Positions 35,518 through 42,716 of a DNA stretch of 64,000 nucleotides are shown here, in pieces. Location: NCBI GenBank assembly GCA_040218875.1, contig JAVJQP010000050.1; one strand, written 5' to 3'. Origin of the DNA: Coleofasciculus sp937127375 (GTDB taxonomy: Bacteria > Cyanobacteriota > Cyanobacteriia > Cyanobacteriales > Coleofasciculaceae). The translations under genes were made by a program, and so were the position numbers. How positions within the stretch are numbered: position 1 is the first letter of the stretch; every line of letters starts with the position of its first letter. The notes below the pieces were generated by a model. That model was not told the origin of the DNA. It ran no database searches and saw only the letters and a program-made list of their open reading frames with translations.

Positions 35518-37404
35518 ATGAAACGTCTTGCTAAAACTGTTGCATCAGTTACCCTTCTGACAACAGCGACGATTACCTATTTACCCAATAGAGCAGAAGC
35601 AATCACATTTACAAATGGAGAAAACTATACTGGAACGAGCGCCCTAAAACAAGGCTCCCTGAGTAAGCTGATGTTTGATTTAGCGCCAATGGCTGTTAAC
35701 GGAGGCAATTATTCTGGGCAGAATACATCATCTTTATTGCAGACCTACAATAATAACATAGTCATTGATGCTGTTGCCGCGAGTGACGTAAATTCTCTCT
35801 TGTCTGATTTACAAAGATTAGGATTGCAAAATGCTTCAACCTTTGGCTCCTTTGTGTCAGGGATGCTGCCGATTGATGCTCTGGCGTCTGTGGCGCAGTT
35901 AGAAAGCTTGAAATTTGCTAAACCAGCTTATAAACCGATAACCAATGTCGGCAAAACAACCAGTCAAGCTAATGTCGCCTTACGTGCAGATATAGCGCGT
36001 GAGCAGTTTGGTGTAGATGGAACCGGGGTGACGATTGGGGTATTATCGGATAGCTTTAATTTTTCTGGTACAGCCGCCGAGGATGTGGCGAGTGGAGATT
36101 TGCCATCGGGTATCAACGTGTTGAAAGATTTACCTAATGATGGGAGTTTAGGTGATATCTTTGGTATCGATGAAGGTCGTGCCATGATGCAACTGATCCA
36201 TGATGTGGCTCCAGGTGCTGATTTGGCGTTTCACACGGCGGCGTTTAATGAAACCGATTTTGCCCAGGGGATTCTGGCACTTGCCGATGCAGGTGCGGAT
36301 ATTATTGTCGATGACATCTTTTACCCCACTGAGCCAATGTTCCAGGATGGAGTCATTGCTCAAGCGATTGATACTGTCGTTGATCAGGGTGTTTCCTATT
36401 TCTCGGCGGCGGGTAATGATGCTCGAGAGTCTTACGAAAGTGCGTTTAATGGCAGTAATCTGTTTGAACCGTTAGTCGGCGGTGAATTTCATGATTTTGA
36501 TTCAGGTGCAGGCGTTGATGTTTTCCAAAGTTTGACAATTCCTGATAATAGCGGATTTGGCATCTCGTTCCAGTGGGATTCCCCGTTCTTTTCGGTGAGC
36601 GGTGGTGCGGGTTCTCTGAATGATCTGGATATTTTCCTGTTTGATCAGTCAGGAACGAATATATTGGCGAGTAGTGTTAATTCTAATGTGGGGAATGATG
36701 CGGTTGAATTTTTCTCGTTCTTCAATGATGGCTCATTAGGAACCGATACGTTTAACCTGGCGATATCAAAGGTAGAGGGTTTAGATCCTGGATTGATGAA
36801 GTATATTTTGTTTGGCGAGAGTACGCTGAACGAGTACGATACTGCCAGTGGAACGGTGTTCGGACATCCTAATGCTAGGGGAGCAGAAGCTGTTGGCGCG
36901 GCGTTTTATCAAGACACACCTGAATTTGGTGTTGATCCAGCTTTATTGGAGCCATTTTCCTCCGCAGGACCCACGCCGATTCTGTTTGATACGGCGGGTA
37001 ATCGCTTGGCAAATCCGGAGATTCGCTTAAAGCCAGAGATTATTGCGGCTGATGGCACGAATACAACCTTTTTTCCACCTCCTTTCTTAGATCCTAGAGA
37101 TCCCGAAGGTGATGGGTTTCCCAACTTCTTTGGTACGTCGGCGGCGGCTCCCCATGCGGCGGCTGTGGCGGCTTTAATGTTGGACGCTGCGCCGGATATG
37201 AGTCCAAGTGAAATTTATCGTATATTGGAAACGACTGCTCTGGATATGGAGAGTCCTGGTTTTGACTTTGACAGTGGTTTCGGGTTAATTCAAGCCGATC
37301 GCGCTGTAGCGGCTACTGTTCCGGAACCGGGTTCGGTGTTAGGGTTGCTGGTATTCAGTGCTGTGGGGATAGGTGTTCGACTATTCGGGAAGAAGCCTGA
37401 TTGA
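35518..37404 (+). CDS. S8 (subtilisin-like) peptidase with PEP-CTERM anchor
   Basis: The 628-aa protein has a signal peptide, a peptidase domain with catalytic Asp in IGVLSDSF, His probably in MQLIHDVAPGA and Ser in GTSAAAPHAAAVAALML, then a C-terminal VPEPGSVLGLLVFSAVGIG sorting signal followed by basic residues. PEP-CTERM proteins are processed by exosortase/archaeosortase systems and exported. A large insertion (about residues 330-450) separates His and Ser regions. It is in single copy here. Confidence 0.9.
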   Translation: MKRLAKTVASVTLLTTATITYLPNRAEAITFTNGENYTGTSALKQGSLSKLMFDLAPMAVNGGNYSGQNTSSLLQTYNNNIVIDAVAASDVNSLLSDLQRLGLQNASTFGSFVSGMLPIDALASVAQLESLKFAKPAYKPITNVGKTTSQANVALRADIAREQFGVDGTGVTIGVLSDSFNFSGTAAEDVASGDLPSGINVLKDLPNDGSLGDIFGIDEGRAMMQLIHDVAPGADLAFHTAAFNETDFAQGILALADAGADIIVDDIFYPTEPMFQDGVIAQAIDTVVDQGVSYFSAAGNDARESYESAFNGSNLFEPLVGGEFHDFDSGAGVDVFQSLTIPDNSGFGISFQWDSPFFSVSGGAGSLNDLDIFLFDQSGTNILASSVNSNVGNDAVEFFSFFNDGSLGTDTFNLAISKVEGLDPGLMKYILFGESTLNEYDTASGTVFGHPNARGAEAVGAAFYQDTPEFGVDPALLEPFSSAGPTPILFDTAGNRLANPEIRLKPEIIAADGTNTTFFPPPFLDPRDPEGDGFPNFFGTSAAAPHAAAVAALMLDAAPDMSPSEIYRILETTALDMESPGFDFDSGFGLIQADRAVAATVPEPGSVLGLLVFSAVGIGVRLFGKKPD

Positions 37405-37559
37405 TACTCCCATCGCTGAAAGCGAGGTTTTCTCCGGATGGTGCAAGATGTGAAGTTAAAACGAATGGCATTGACTGGTATGCTGGTGGGCAATGCCCAC
37501 CCTACGGTATATCAAGGGTTGCGACGATTTCACAATGCTTAAAACGGGTTGAATTAATC

Positions 37560-37952
37560 ATGCGCCAACTGAAAATCCCTCTGATCATGTTTGTTTGTTG
37601 TCTACTCGTCAGTTGCGAGAACAACCCTCCAAACCCGACAGATACATCACCTGTGTCTTCTCCAGATGCACGCTCGGCGCAGCCATCATCCCCTGACACC
37701 TCACCTGGCGAAAGTCCTACTGTTGATCCTTCTAAATCAACTCAATCGGCTCAAACCCAACGGATATCTGCAAAGGGGATTGGAGTGGCGCAAGTGGGGA
37801 TGACGCTGGGTGAACTGAAAGAATTGCTGGGAGATCAAGCTGAGTTTCAGGTGACGTCACCGTTTATGGTCGATTTTAAGGATACAGCGACGATTCGTTT
37901 TGTCGAAGTGTATTGTTCAAAGGATTGTCCCGTACAACCTTTGCCTAATTGA
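37560..37952 (+). CDS. small lipoprotein
   Basis: ATG 37560 begins a signal peptide with lipobox LLVSC. A Ser/Pro/Thr-rich linker leads to a 60-residue C-terminal domain (GIGVAQVGMTLGELKELLGD, then a CSKDC pair). The GMTLGELK pattern is common in small periplasmic proteins. The open frame back to 37401 crosses a dispersed repeat and is not used. Confidence 0.65.
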   Translation: MRQLKIPLIMFVCCLLVSCENNPPNPTDTSPVSSPDARSAQPSSPDTSPGESPTVDPSKSTQSAQTQRISAKGIGVAQVGMTLGELKELLGDQAEFQVTSPFMVDFKDTATIRFVEVYCSKDCPVQPLPN

Positions 37953-38083
37953 CGGATAACCCTGAAAAATTTCCTGTTATAGCAGTTCGCTCTCGTGTAG
38001 TTACAGTACAAACGTTCTAAAAGCCTCCTGATAAAGGATACATCTCGCTTGGTGTAAATAGACCAGCGCGAAGCGCTATAGTT

Positions 38084-38107
38084 GCCCGGAATTGTTCCGG
38101 GCTTTTT
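38084..38107 (+). terminator. intrinsic terminator
   Basis: GCCCGGAA pairs with TTCCGGGC over a TTG loop, followed by T5. It lies between the lipoprotein gene and the tRNA array. The rest of 37953-38320 has no gene. Confidence 0.9.
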
Positions 38108-38320
38108 ACTTGGGGCATGGGTTGTGCGATCGCGCTTGTATCGTCCTCTCTATCAGGTTTTGAGCCAAGTCCAAAAAATTTTTTGCTCAAACCCTTGACG
38201 AGTTTGTAGTATTTTTGTAGTATATATTTAAGAGCGAAGGGAAAAGAGCCAAAAAGCTTGACTCCAGGCGCTCATACCGAACCTTGAAAACTGAATATGT
38301 AACACATTTTTTATCAATGT

Positions 38321-38393
38321 GGGGGCGTAGCTCAATGGCTAGAGCAAAGACCTGTCGAGTCTGAGGTTGCGAGTTCAAATCTCGTCGCTCCCG
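38321..38393 (+). tRNA. tRNA-Asp(GTC)
   Basis: Cloverleaf: acceptor GGGGGCG/CGCTCCC with one G-U, loop CTGTCGA with anticodon GTC, T-arm GCGAG-TTCAAAT-CTCGT, discriminator G. First of the array. Confidence 0.88.
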
Positions 38394-38399
38394 CTACTT

Positions 38400-38472
38400 G
38401 GCTCCATCGTCTAGTGGACAAGGATCTCTGATTTTCGCTCAGAAGACACGGGTTCAAATCCCGTTGGGGCTA
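38400..38472 (+). tRNA. tRNA-Glu(TTC)
   Basis: Acceptor GGCTCCA/TGGGGCT with two G-U pairs, anticodon stem TCTGA/TCAGA, loop TTTTCGC, T-arm ACGGG-TTCAAAT-CCCGT. Six bases after tRNA-Asp. Confidence 0.9.
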
Positions 38473-38567
38473 TGACATTGATGAACGAGGTCAAGTTACC
38501 AAGGGGTTGAAAGGAATACTGACAGCTCCTACCTTGACCTTGAAAAGAAGCGGATTATTTGAGGAAG

Positions 38568-38640
38568 GGGAGTATAGCTCAACTGGCAGAGCAGGCGGCT
38601 TTTAACCGTCTGGTTGCGGGTTCGATTCCTGCTGCTCCCA
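38568..38640 (+). tRNA. tRNA-Lys(TTT)
   Basis: Acceptor GGGAGTA/TGCTCCC, anticodon stem GGCGG/CCGTC, loop CTTTTAA, T-arm GCGGG-TTCGATT-CCTGC, discriminator A. Confidence 0.93.
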
Positions 38641-38650
38641 CTCAATTTTT

Positions 38651-38723
38651 GGGAGTATAGCTCAGTGGGCAGAGCAGCACCCTCATAAGGTGCCAGTCGC
38701 AGGTTCGATCCCTGCTACTCCTA
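38651..38723 (+). tRNA. tRNA-Met(CAT)
   Basis: Acceptor GGGAGTA/TACTCCT, anticodon stem GCACC/GGTGC, loop CTCATAA, T-arm GCAGG-TTCGATC-CCTGC. Elongator Met or lysidine-type Ile(CAT) cannot be told apart here. Confidence 0.9.
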
Positions 38724-38737
38724 CTGCTCCAGCGATT

Positions 38738-38766
38738 GGTAGAGACGTTCCGCCGGAACGTCTCTA
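38738..38766. repeat. GTAGAGACG palindrome between tRNA genes
   Basis: GTAGAGACGTTCC and its complement surround a GCC centre. Member of the family at 5949-5976, inside the tRNA array. Confidence 0.8.
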
Positions 38767-38817
38767 CAGAAGGGAAAATTATGTAGTATATCGAGCCAGA
38801 CATACTACATAGACTCT

Positions 38818-38900
38818 GGGTCGGCTCGCCTATTAGGGTGGGCAACTACCTGTAAAGTAGCCGCTTTCATGCGTTGCAGGTGCGAATCCTGCCCGACCCA
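38818..38900 (+). tRNA. tRNA-Tyr(GTA)
   Basis: Class II tRNA: acceptor GGGTCGG/CCGACCC, loop CTGTAAA, extra arm CGC-TTTCAT-GCG, T-arm GCAGG-TGCGAAT-CCTGC. The T-loop has TGC instead of TTC. Confidence 0.88.
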
Positions 38901-38931
38901 TTGAATTTTGGTTTCAAAGTTCAAATCGAAT

Positions 38932-39005
38932 GTAGGGATAGTGTAATGGCAACATCTCGGTCTCCAAAACCGATGATCTGAGTTCAAATCTCAGTCCCTG
39001 CGCCA
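38932..39005 (+). tRNA. tRNA-Trp(CCA) with encoded CCA end
   Basis: Acceptor GTAGGGA/TCCCTGC, anticodon stem TCGGT/ACCGA, loop CTCCAAA, T-arm CTGAG-TTCAAAT-CTCAG, discriminator G then encoded CCA. The second IS begins ten bases later. Confidence 0.9.
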
Positions 39006-39181
39006 ATCAACCATTTCCGTTACATAAGACCTACTCAAAACTGATCAACCGTAGTCAAATAAGCGTCTTGATGCTTACTTCCTGCTTCACCCTGGCGGTG
39101 TCGGCACTCAACACCTCGACTTCGCTCGGTGTTGACCCTGAGCGAAGTCGAAGGGTCAACCAGTCCACAGGCTAACACCAC

Positions 39182-40270
39182 CTAACTGGCGGCTTGCTCC
39201 AAATTAAAGGATGCATTCAAATCTCTGTCGCACTCAAAAGAGCAGTTGTCGCACCGGAAAACTCGCTCAGATAGGGACATTTCGTCTTTGACAGTGTGGC
39301 ACTGGGAGCAGGTTTTGGTGGAGGGATACCACGGGTCTACTTCAACCAGAGTTGACCCGTACAACTGACACTTGTACTCTAACTGGCGCTTAAACTCGTA
39401 AAAGCCCATGTCGGCAACAGCTTTAGCCAGCTGATGGTTTGCCATCATGCCGGACACATTGAGATTCTCTATTCCTATTCGGCTGTGGTTTTGGGCTAAA
39501 TAGGAAGTGAGTTTATGTAATGTGTCTTTGCGAATGTTAGCTATTTTCCGGTGCAAACGGGCTATTTTGACTTGAGCTTTTTTCCAGTTAGATGAACTGC
39601 GTTGTTTATGACGATTCAGCCATTGCATACGTGAGAGTTTTTTGGAGTACTTACGATAGCTTTTAGCACCTTCTATCACGATACCTGTGGACAGAACGGC
39701 GAGCGCTTTTATGCCTAAATCGACTCCCACTACGGGATAGGCTTTGGGGCGGTTTATTGGTTCATATTCCAGCTTAAAGCTGATAAACCATCGGTCAGCT
39801 GTCCTGGAAATGGTCACAGATTTGGGTTGAAAGCAGACAGGTAGCCGCTCGTATGTTCTCAGCCAACCAATGACCGGAACTCTAATTTTAAAATGGTCAA
39901 GTTTGATTGAACCATCTAGGGTAAAGCTATCGCCTCGCCCTTTTTTCTTGAACCGAGGTGGCTTACTTGTTTTCTTGAATGCCCGTTTCCAGGCTTCAGA
40001 TAACTGTCTCAAAGCATACTGAGGGGCACATTTGCTCACCTCATAGTACCAAGGGTAGATAGGCTTGACCAGTGCTACCAGCCACTTGTGCAGGTCAATC
40101 CTTGTCGGAAACTTGATTTTATTGCTTGCATTATCTCGATTGTGGTCAAGTATCTGCTTAGTCAAACCTAGTCCCCAATTCCAAGCATGACGGGAAACAC
40201 CAGCGTGTTTAGCTAATGCCGTTCGCTGTTTGTTGTTTAGTCTTAGCTCTGTCTTGAATCCTAGAAGCAT
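39182..40270 (-). CDS. tnpB: TnpB RNA-guided nuclease, copy 2
   Basis: The 362-aa protein is a close relative of copy 1 with the same RuvC motifs (VVGVDLGIKALAVLS, RIGIENLNVSGM, CDRDLNAS) and zinc-finger Cys (CSQCHTVKDE, CDNCSFECD). It ends soon after the third motif (NLEQAAS), 28 residues before the end of copy 1; all catalytic positions are kept. The many synonymous differences show that the copies are not a recent duplication. Confidence 0.92.
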   Translation of the reverse strand: MLLGFKTELRLNNKQRTALAKHAGVSRHAWNWGLGLTKQILDHNRDNASNKIKFPTRIDLHKWLVALVKPIYPWYYEVSKCAPQYALRQLSEAWKRAFKKTSKPPRFKKKGRGDSFTLDGSIKLDHFKIRVPVIGWLRTYERLPVCFQPKSVTISRTADRWFISFKLEYEPINRPKAYPVVGVDLGIKALAVLSTGIVIEGAKSYRKYSKKLSRMQWLNRHKQRSSSNWKKAQVKIARLHRKIANIRKDTLHKLTSYLAQNHSRIGIENLNVSGMMANHQLAKAVADMGFYEFKRQLEYKCQLYGSTLVEVDPWYPSTKTCSQCHTVKDEMSLSERVFRCDNCSFECDRDLNASFNLEQAAS

Positions 40271-40325
40271 TTGTTTCTAGCTTAAGCCATGATATATATG
40301 TTAACAGATACATTTAGGATTTACA

Positions 40326-40517
40326 ATGCCTTTTCAAAAAGGACATAAGTTAGGAGCGAAAAAACAGTTAAAGAAACCTTTAGACAAGGAGGTAATTGCT
40401 TTTAGAGGATATAAGGGACAGAAGGAAAAACTGAAAGCCATCCCCGACTGGCAGGAGCGGTTCAGGGAGTTTGTTGATCAGCTTTACTCATCCCTACTCA
40501 AGGATGAACAGGAATGA
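40326..40517 (+). CDS. conserved small IS-encoded protein, copy 2
   Basis: The 63-aa product MPFQKGHKLGAKKQL... ends DWQERFREFVDQLYSS and is homologous to 19703-19882. It is divergent from tnpB with 55 bases between starts. Confidence 0.7.
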   Translation: MPFQKGHKLGAKKQLKKPLDKEVIAFRGYKGQKEKLKAIPDWQERFREFVDQLYSSLLKDEQE

Positions 40518-40551
40518 CTAGATTTGATTATAAATTAGGTTACAGCTTCCA

Positions 40552-40625
40552 GCCCCCGGTAGCTCAGTTGGGTAGAGCGCTTGCCTGAAAAGCAAGAAGT
40601 CGTCAGTTCAATACACGCTCCCGAT
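40552..40625 (+). pseudogene. degenerate tRNA-Phe(GAA)-like gene
   Basis: The D-arm (GCTC...GAGC) and anticodon arm (CTTGC-CTGAAAA-GCAAG) are perfect, but the T-stem (GTCAG/CACGC) and acceptor (CCCCCGG against TCCCGA) do not pair. It begins next to the left end of the IS. It cannot be a normal aminoacylated tRNA. Confidence 0.65.
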
Positions 40626-40626
40626 G

Positions 40627-40693
40627 AAGCAAGAGTGGCTTGCTAGGCTCATATCCTGGATATCAGCAGGTGCAACTCCTGCCCCCGCCACCA
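40627..40693 (+). pseudogene. degenerate initiator-like tRNA(CAT)
   Basis: The 3' half GCAGG-TGCAACT-CCTGC then CCCCGCC, A, CCA strongly resembles bacterial tRNA-fMet. The anticodon arm is CTAGG-CTCATAT-CCTGG. A short D hairpin AAGC/GCTT is present, but no 5' strand pairs with the acceptor 3' strand. Confidence 0.5.
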
Positions 40694-40697
40694 AAAT

Positions 40698-40769
40698 GCA
40701 GGTGTGGTGTAATGGCTAACATAGAAGCGTCGTATCCTTCTGATGCGAGTTCGACTCTCGCCACCTGCT
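40698..40769 (+). tRNA. tRNA-Thr(CGT)
   Basis: Acceptor GCAGGTG/CACCTGC, loop GTCGTAT, T-arm GCGAG-TTCGACT-CTCGC. The anticodon stem GAAGC/CCTTC has one C-C mismatch next to the loop. Confidence 0.82.
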
Positions 40770-40797
40770 CCAGACAGAGTACACTGCTACTCGCGAC

Positions 40798-41403
40798 TCA
40801 GGCAAAGCTGGAACGTTCACCTTCCCAAATCTGAAGTTGTCGTTCAGCCGCAACGATACAATTGAGAAATTTGGGTGGATGTAAGAAGTTGTCATAAGCA
40901 ACTGCCATCTGTCTAGCCGCTTCGTGATAGGGAATTCGCCCTATTCCTGTGCCTAACCCAGGACAGGCAATTTTATCAATTTTTCGGGTGGCATTTTGAT
41001 TGTGTCGTCGAACGGCTAAAAGCATTGCCCACATTGCTATGTAGGGGATATCCGTGCCAGCAATAGACATGGGTACTCGCATGGTCGGTGTATGAGCCAA
41101 AAAAGGGTGTTTGGGATGACCTGTTTCCACGATGAATGATGTGCCAACAGGCTGTTCTCCCAGGAATTCTGCCAGGATGTGCTGCTGAACGTTTGTCATC
41201 AGGGAATGACCAAAAAACCGCACAATTTCTGCATCCATGCCCCCATCCATCATGCCAAATGAATTGGCAGGGCTGACTAAACAGTCAAATTCGGGCAACC
41301 ACTGGAAATAGTCGTTGACGATTTCTACGTTAGGTAAATAGCTGAAATACTGTTGAAACGCTGCAAACAGTTGTGAACTGGGAGCTACAAGTATTAACTT
41401 CAA
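40798..41403 (-). CDS. macro-domain protein, predicted ADP-ribose hydrolase
   Basis: The 201-aa protein is a macro domain: CLVSPANSFGMMDGGMDAEI (ADP-ribose-binding Asn and Gly loop) and ACPGLGTGIGRIPYHEAARQMA (phosphate-binding loop). Family members bind or remove ADP-ribose from proteins or nucleic acids. It starts with TTG at 41403. It is encoded against the direction of the tRNA genes and sits among them, a placement typical of large phage genomes. Two other ADP-ribose-related genes lie in the same array. Confidence 0.85.
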   Translation of the reverse strand: MKLILVAPSSQLFAAFQQYFSYLPNVEIVNDYFQWLPEFDCLVSPANSFGMMDGGMDAEIVRFFGHSLMTNVQQHILAEFLGEQPVGTSFIVETGHPKHPFLAHTPTMRVPMSIAGTDIPYIAMWAMLLAVRRHNQNATRKIDKIACPGLGTGIGRIPYHEAARQMAVAYDNFLHPPKFLNCIVAAERQLQIWEGERSSFA

Positions 41404-41505
41404 GTTGTGAACTGACCTCCGCTTAGAACGCTATTTTAGGGGCAAACTAAGGGGAGTGTCAACGGACTGGAGTGGTTATTGGCAGTTATGAAAATGGCGA
41501 GTCAT

Positions 41506-41577
41506 GCAGATGTGGTGTCAATGGCAACACAAGGGTGTGGTAAATCCTTTATGTGGGTTCGATTCCCGCCGTCTGCT
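41506..41577 (+). tRNA. tRNA-Thr(GGT)
   Basis: Acceptor GCAGATG/CGTCTGC, anticodon stem AGGGT/ATCCT, loop GTGGTAA, T-arm GTGGG-TTCGATT-CCCGC, discriminator T. Confidence 0.87.
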
Positions 41578-41667
41578 TTTGAATACAGGTGTTGAGTTAA
41601 GCCGTTTTGGTCGTGCTAATCTTGCTACCTGTTTATCCATGATTTTTATAGAAGAGGAGGTGTAGAA

Positions 41668-42297
41668 ATGACTACGATGACGGTAACTGATGCTTTGGCA
41701 GAGTTGACACTGTTGGAAAAACGGATTGATTCGGCACGAGCGAATTTAGATAATAATACGTTAATTGCTGTTGTGGAAGTCGGCAAAGTGCCAACAGGCT
41801 ACAAATCACGAGAAGACCATGCCTCTAAAGCACGGGCGGCTTTACAACGAGTTGATGCTTTAATTGACAGACGACGCACCATTAAACGAGCCGTTGTTTT
41901 GTCGAATGCCTCCACCATGGTTTCCGTCGCGGGTCAAGAAATGACGGTGGCTGAAGCTATCGAGATGAAGAATTTTATCTTGTACTATGAGGCAGTTTTT
42001 CACACGATGGTGTCGGCGTACACTCGCACTCAGAATGAGTACAAAGCCGCTCAAACGCGAGTGAAAGAGCGACTGGATAAGTTAGCCAAGGAGGTGTTGG
42101 GTAAAAATGCCGCGTCTGAAAAATATCAATCTCTGGCGGATAGCTTCTTAGAGCGAGAAGGTGTCGAATTGCTCGATCCCACTAACCTCGCAGAAGAGAG
42201 CGAGAGACGGCAAGTATTTGTTGAAGAGTTTAAATCAACGGTTGACCGGGTACTGTCAATTAGCAATGCCCGCACCATGCTTGAGATTCCCGACTAA
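41668..42297 (+). CDS. coiled-coil protein, unknown (distantly DIP1984-like)
   Basis: The 209-aa protein has a very strong ribosome-binding site (GAGGAGGT) nine bases before ATG. It is mostly helical: ALAELTLLEKRIDSARANL at the start, then LIDRRRTIKRAVVLSNASTM, MTVAEAIEMKN and long Lys/Arg/Glu helices. The layout recalls the DIP1984 family, but similarity is weak. It lies between two tRNA genes and may be a phage-derived accessory protein. Confidence 0.55.
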   Translation: MTTMTVTDALAELTLLEKRIDSARANLDNNTLIAVVEVGKVPTGYKSREDHASKARAALQRVDALIDRRRTIKRAVVLSNASTMVSVAGQEMTVAEAIEMKNFILYYEAVFHTMVSAYTRTQNEYKAAQTRVKERLDKLAKEVLGKNAASEKYQSLADSFLEREGVELLDPTNLAEESERRQVFVEEFKSTVDRVLSISNARTMLEIPD

Positions 42298-42341
42298 GCT
42301 AGAAGTGCTGGTCACTCGAAAACCTCTAAATTTATGGATTT

Positions 42342-42415
42342 AGATGGATAGCTCAATGGCGTAGAGCACATGCTATTAGAAGCATGAGGTGTCGATTCGC
42401 AACCGACTCCATCTT
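42342..42415 (+). tRNA. tRNA with undetermined anticodon (8-base loop)
   Basis: The acceptor AGATGGA/TCCATCT is perfect, and the D-arm GCTC/GAGC and anticodon stem CATGC/GCATG are intact. The loop TATTAGAA has eight bases, so the anticodon (TAG, TTA or another triplet) cannot be fixed. The T-stem GTCGA/CCGAC has one mismatch. Confidence 0.6.
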
Positions 42416-42557
42416 CCACTACCTTTAAAGCTTAACGCTCAACGCTTAACGCTTAAACTTCAATCGTTAAAGGTTATACAATTAACTCTCAAACCATAAA
42501 GGTTAACGATCGATAAAATCCAGGGCGTTGGTTATAGGTTCCATAAAACCTTGAGGT

Positions 42558-42655
42558 TTCCACCTGGCTGAGTGGTCAGCACTCACTTAAGCCCTCAACT
42601 AAAGTTGGGGCTAAAAGCTTAAACCCGTTGAAACGGGTTCAAAGGCTTCCCCTGT
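42558..42655 (+). pseudogene. class II tRNA 5' half broken by a dispersed element
   Basis: TGGCTGAGTGGTCAGCAC (42566-42583) has the D-arm of a Leu/Ser-type tRNA (GCT-GAGTGGTC-AGC), followed by CTCACTTAA. There the sequence enters GCCCTCAACTAAAGTTGGGG and a following AACCCGTTGAAACGGGTT hairpin, an element also found inverted twice at 57320-57515. No 3' half is recognisable. Confidence 0.45.
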
Positions 42656-42716
42656 AAGCTCGATTGGCTTCCCCCTTTTGAAGGGGGACGGGAGGGGGAT
42701 CTAAAATTGTTAGTTT

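Larger units (their letters stand above)
39016..40542 (-). mobile_element. IS200/IS605-superfamily element, TnpB only, copy 2
   Basis: The ends match copy 1 (TCCGTTACATAAGACCTACT and ATTAGGTTA). It sits between tRNA-Trp and a tRNA-Phe-like gene without a target duplication. The omega-RNA guide, read from the flank beside the tnpB 3' end, would match the 3' end of the tRNA-Trp gene. An extra CTCGACTTCGCTC repeat near 39113 is inside the element's tnpB-proximal end, which copy 1 lacks. Confidence 0.85.

Noticed and set aside
38601..38640. Minus-strand 67-codon and 60-codon frames over the tRNA genes (38642-38987)
   Set aside because: They are antisense to tRNA-Met, tRNA-Tyr and tRNA-Trp.
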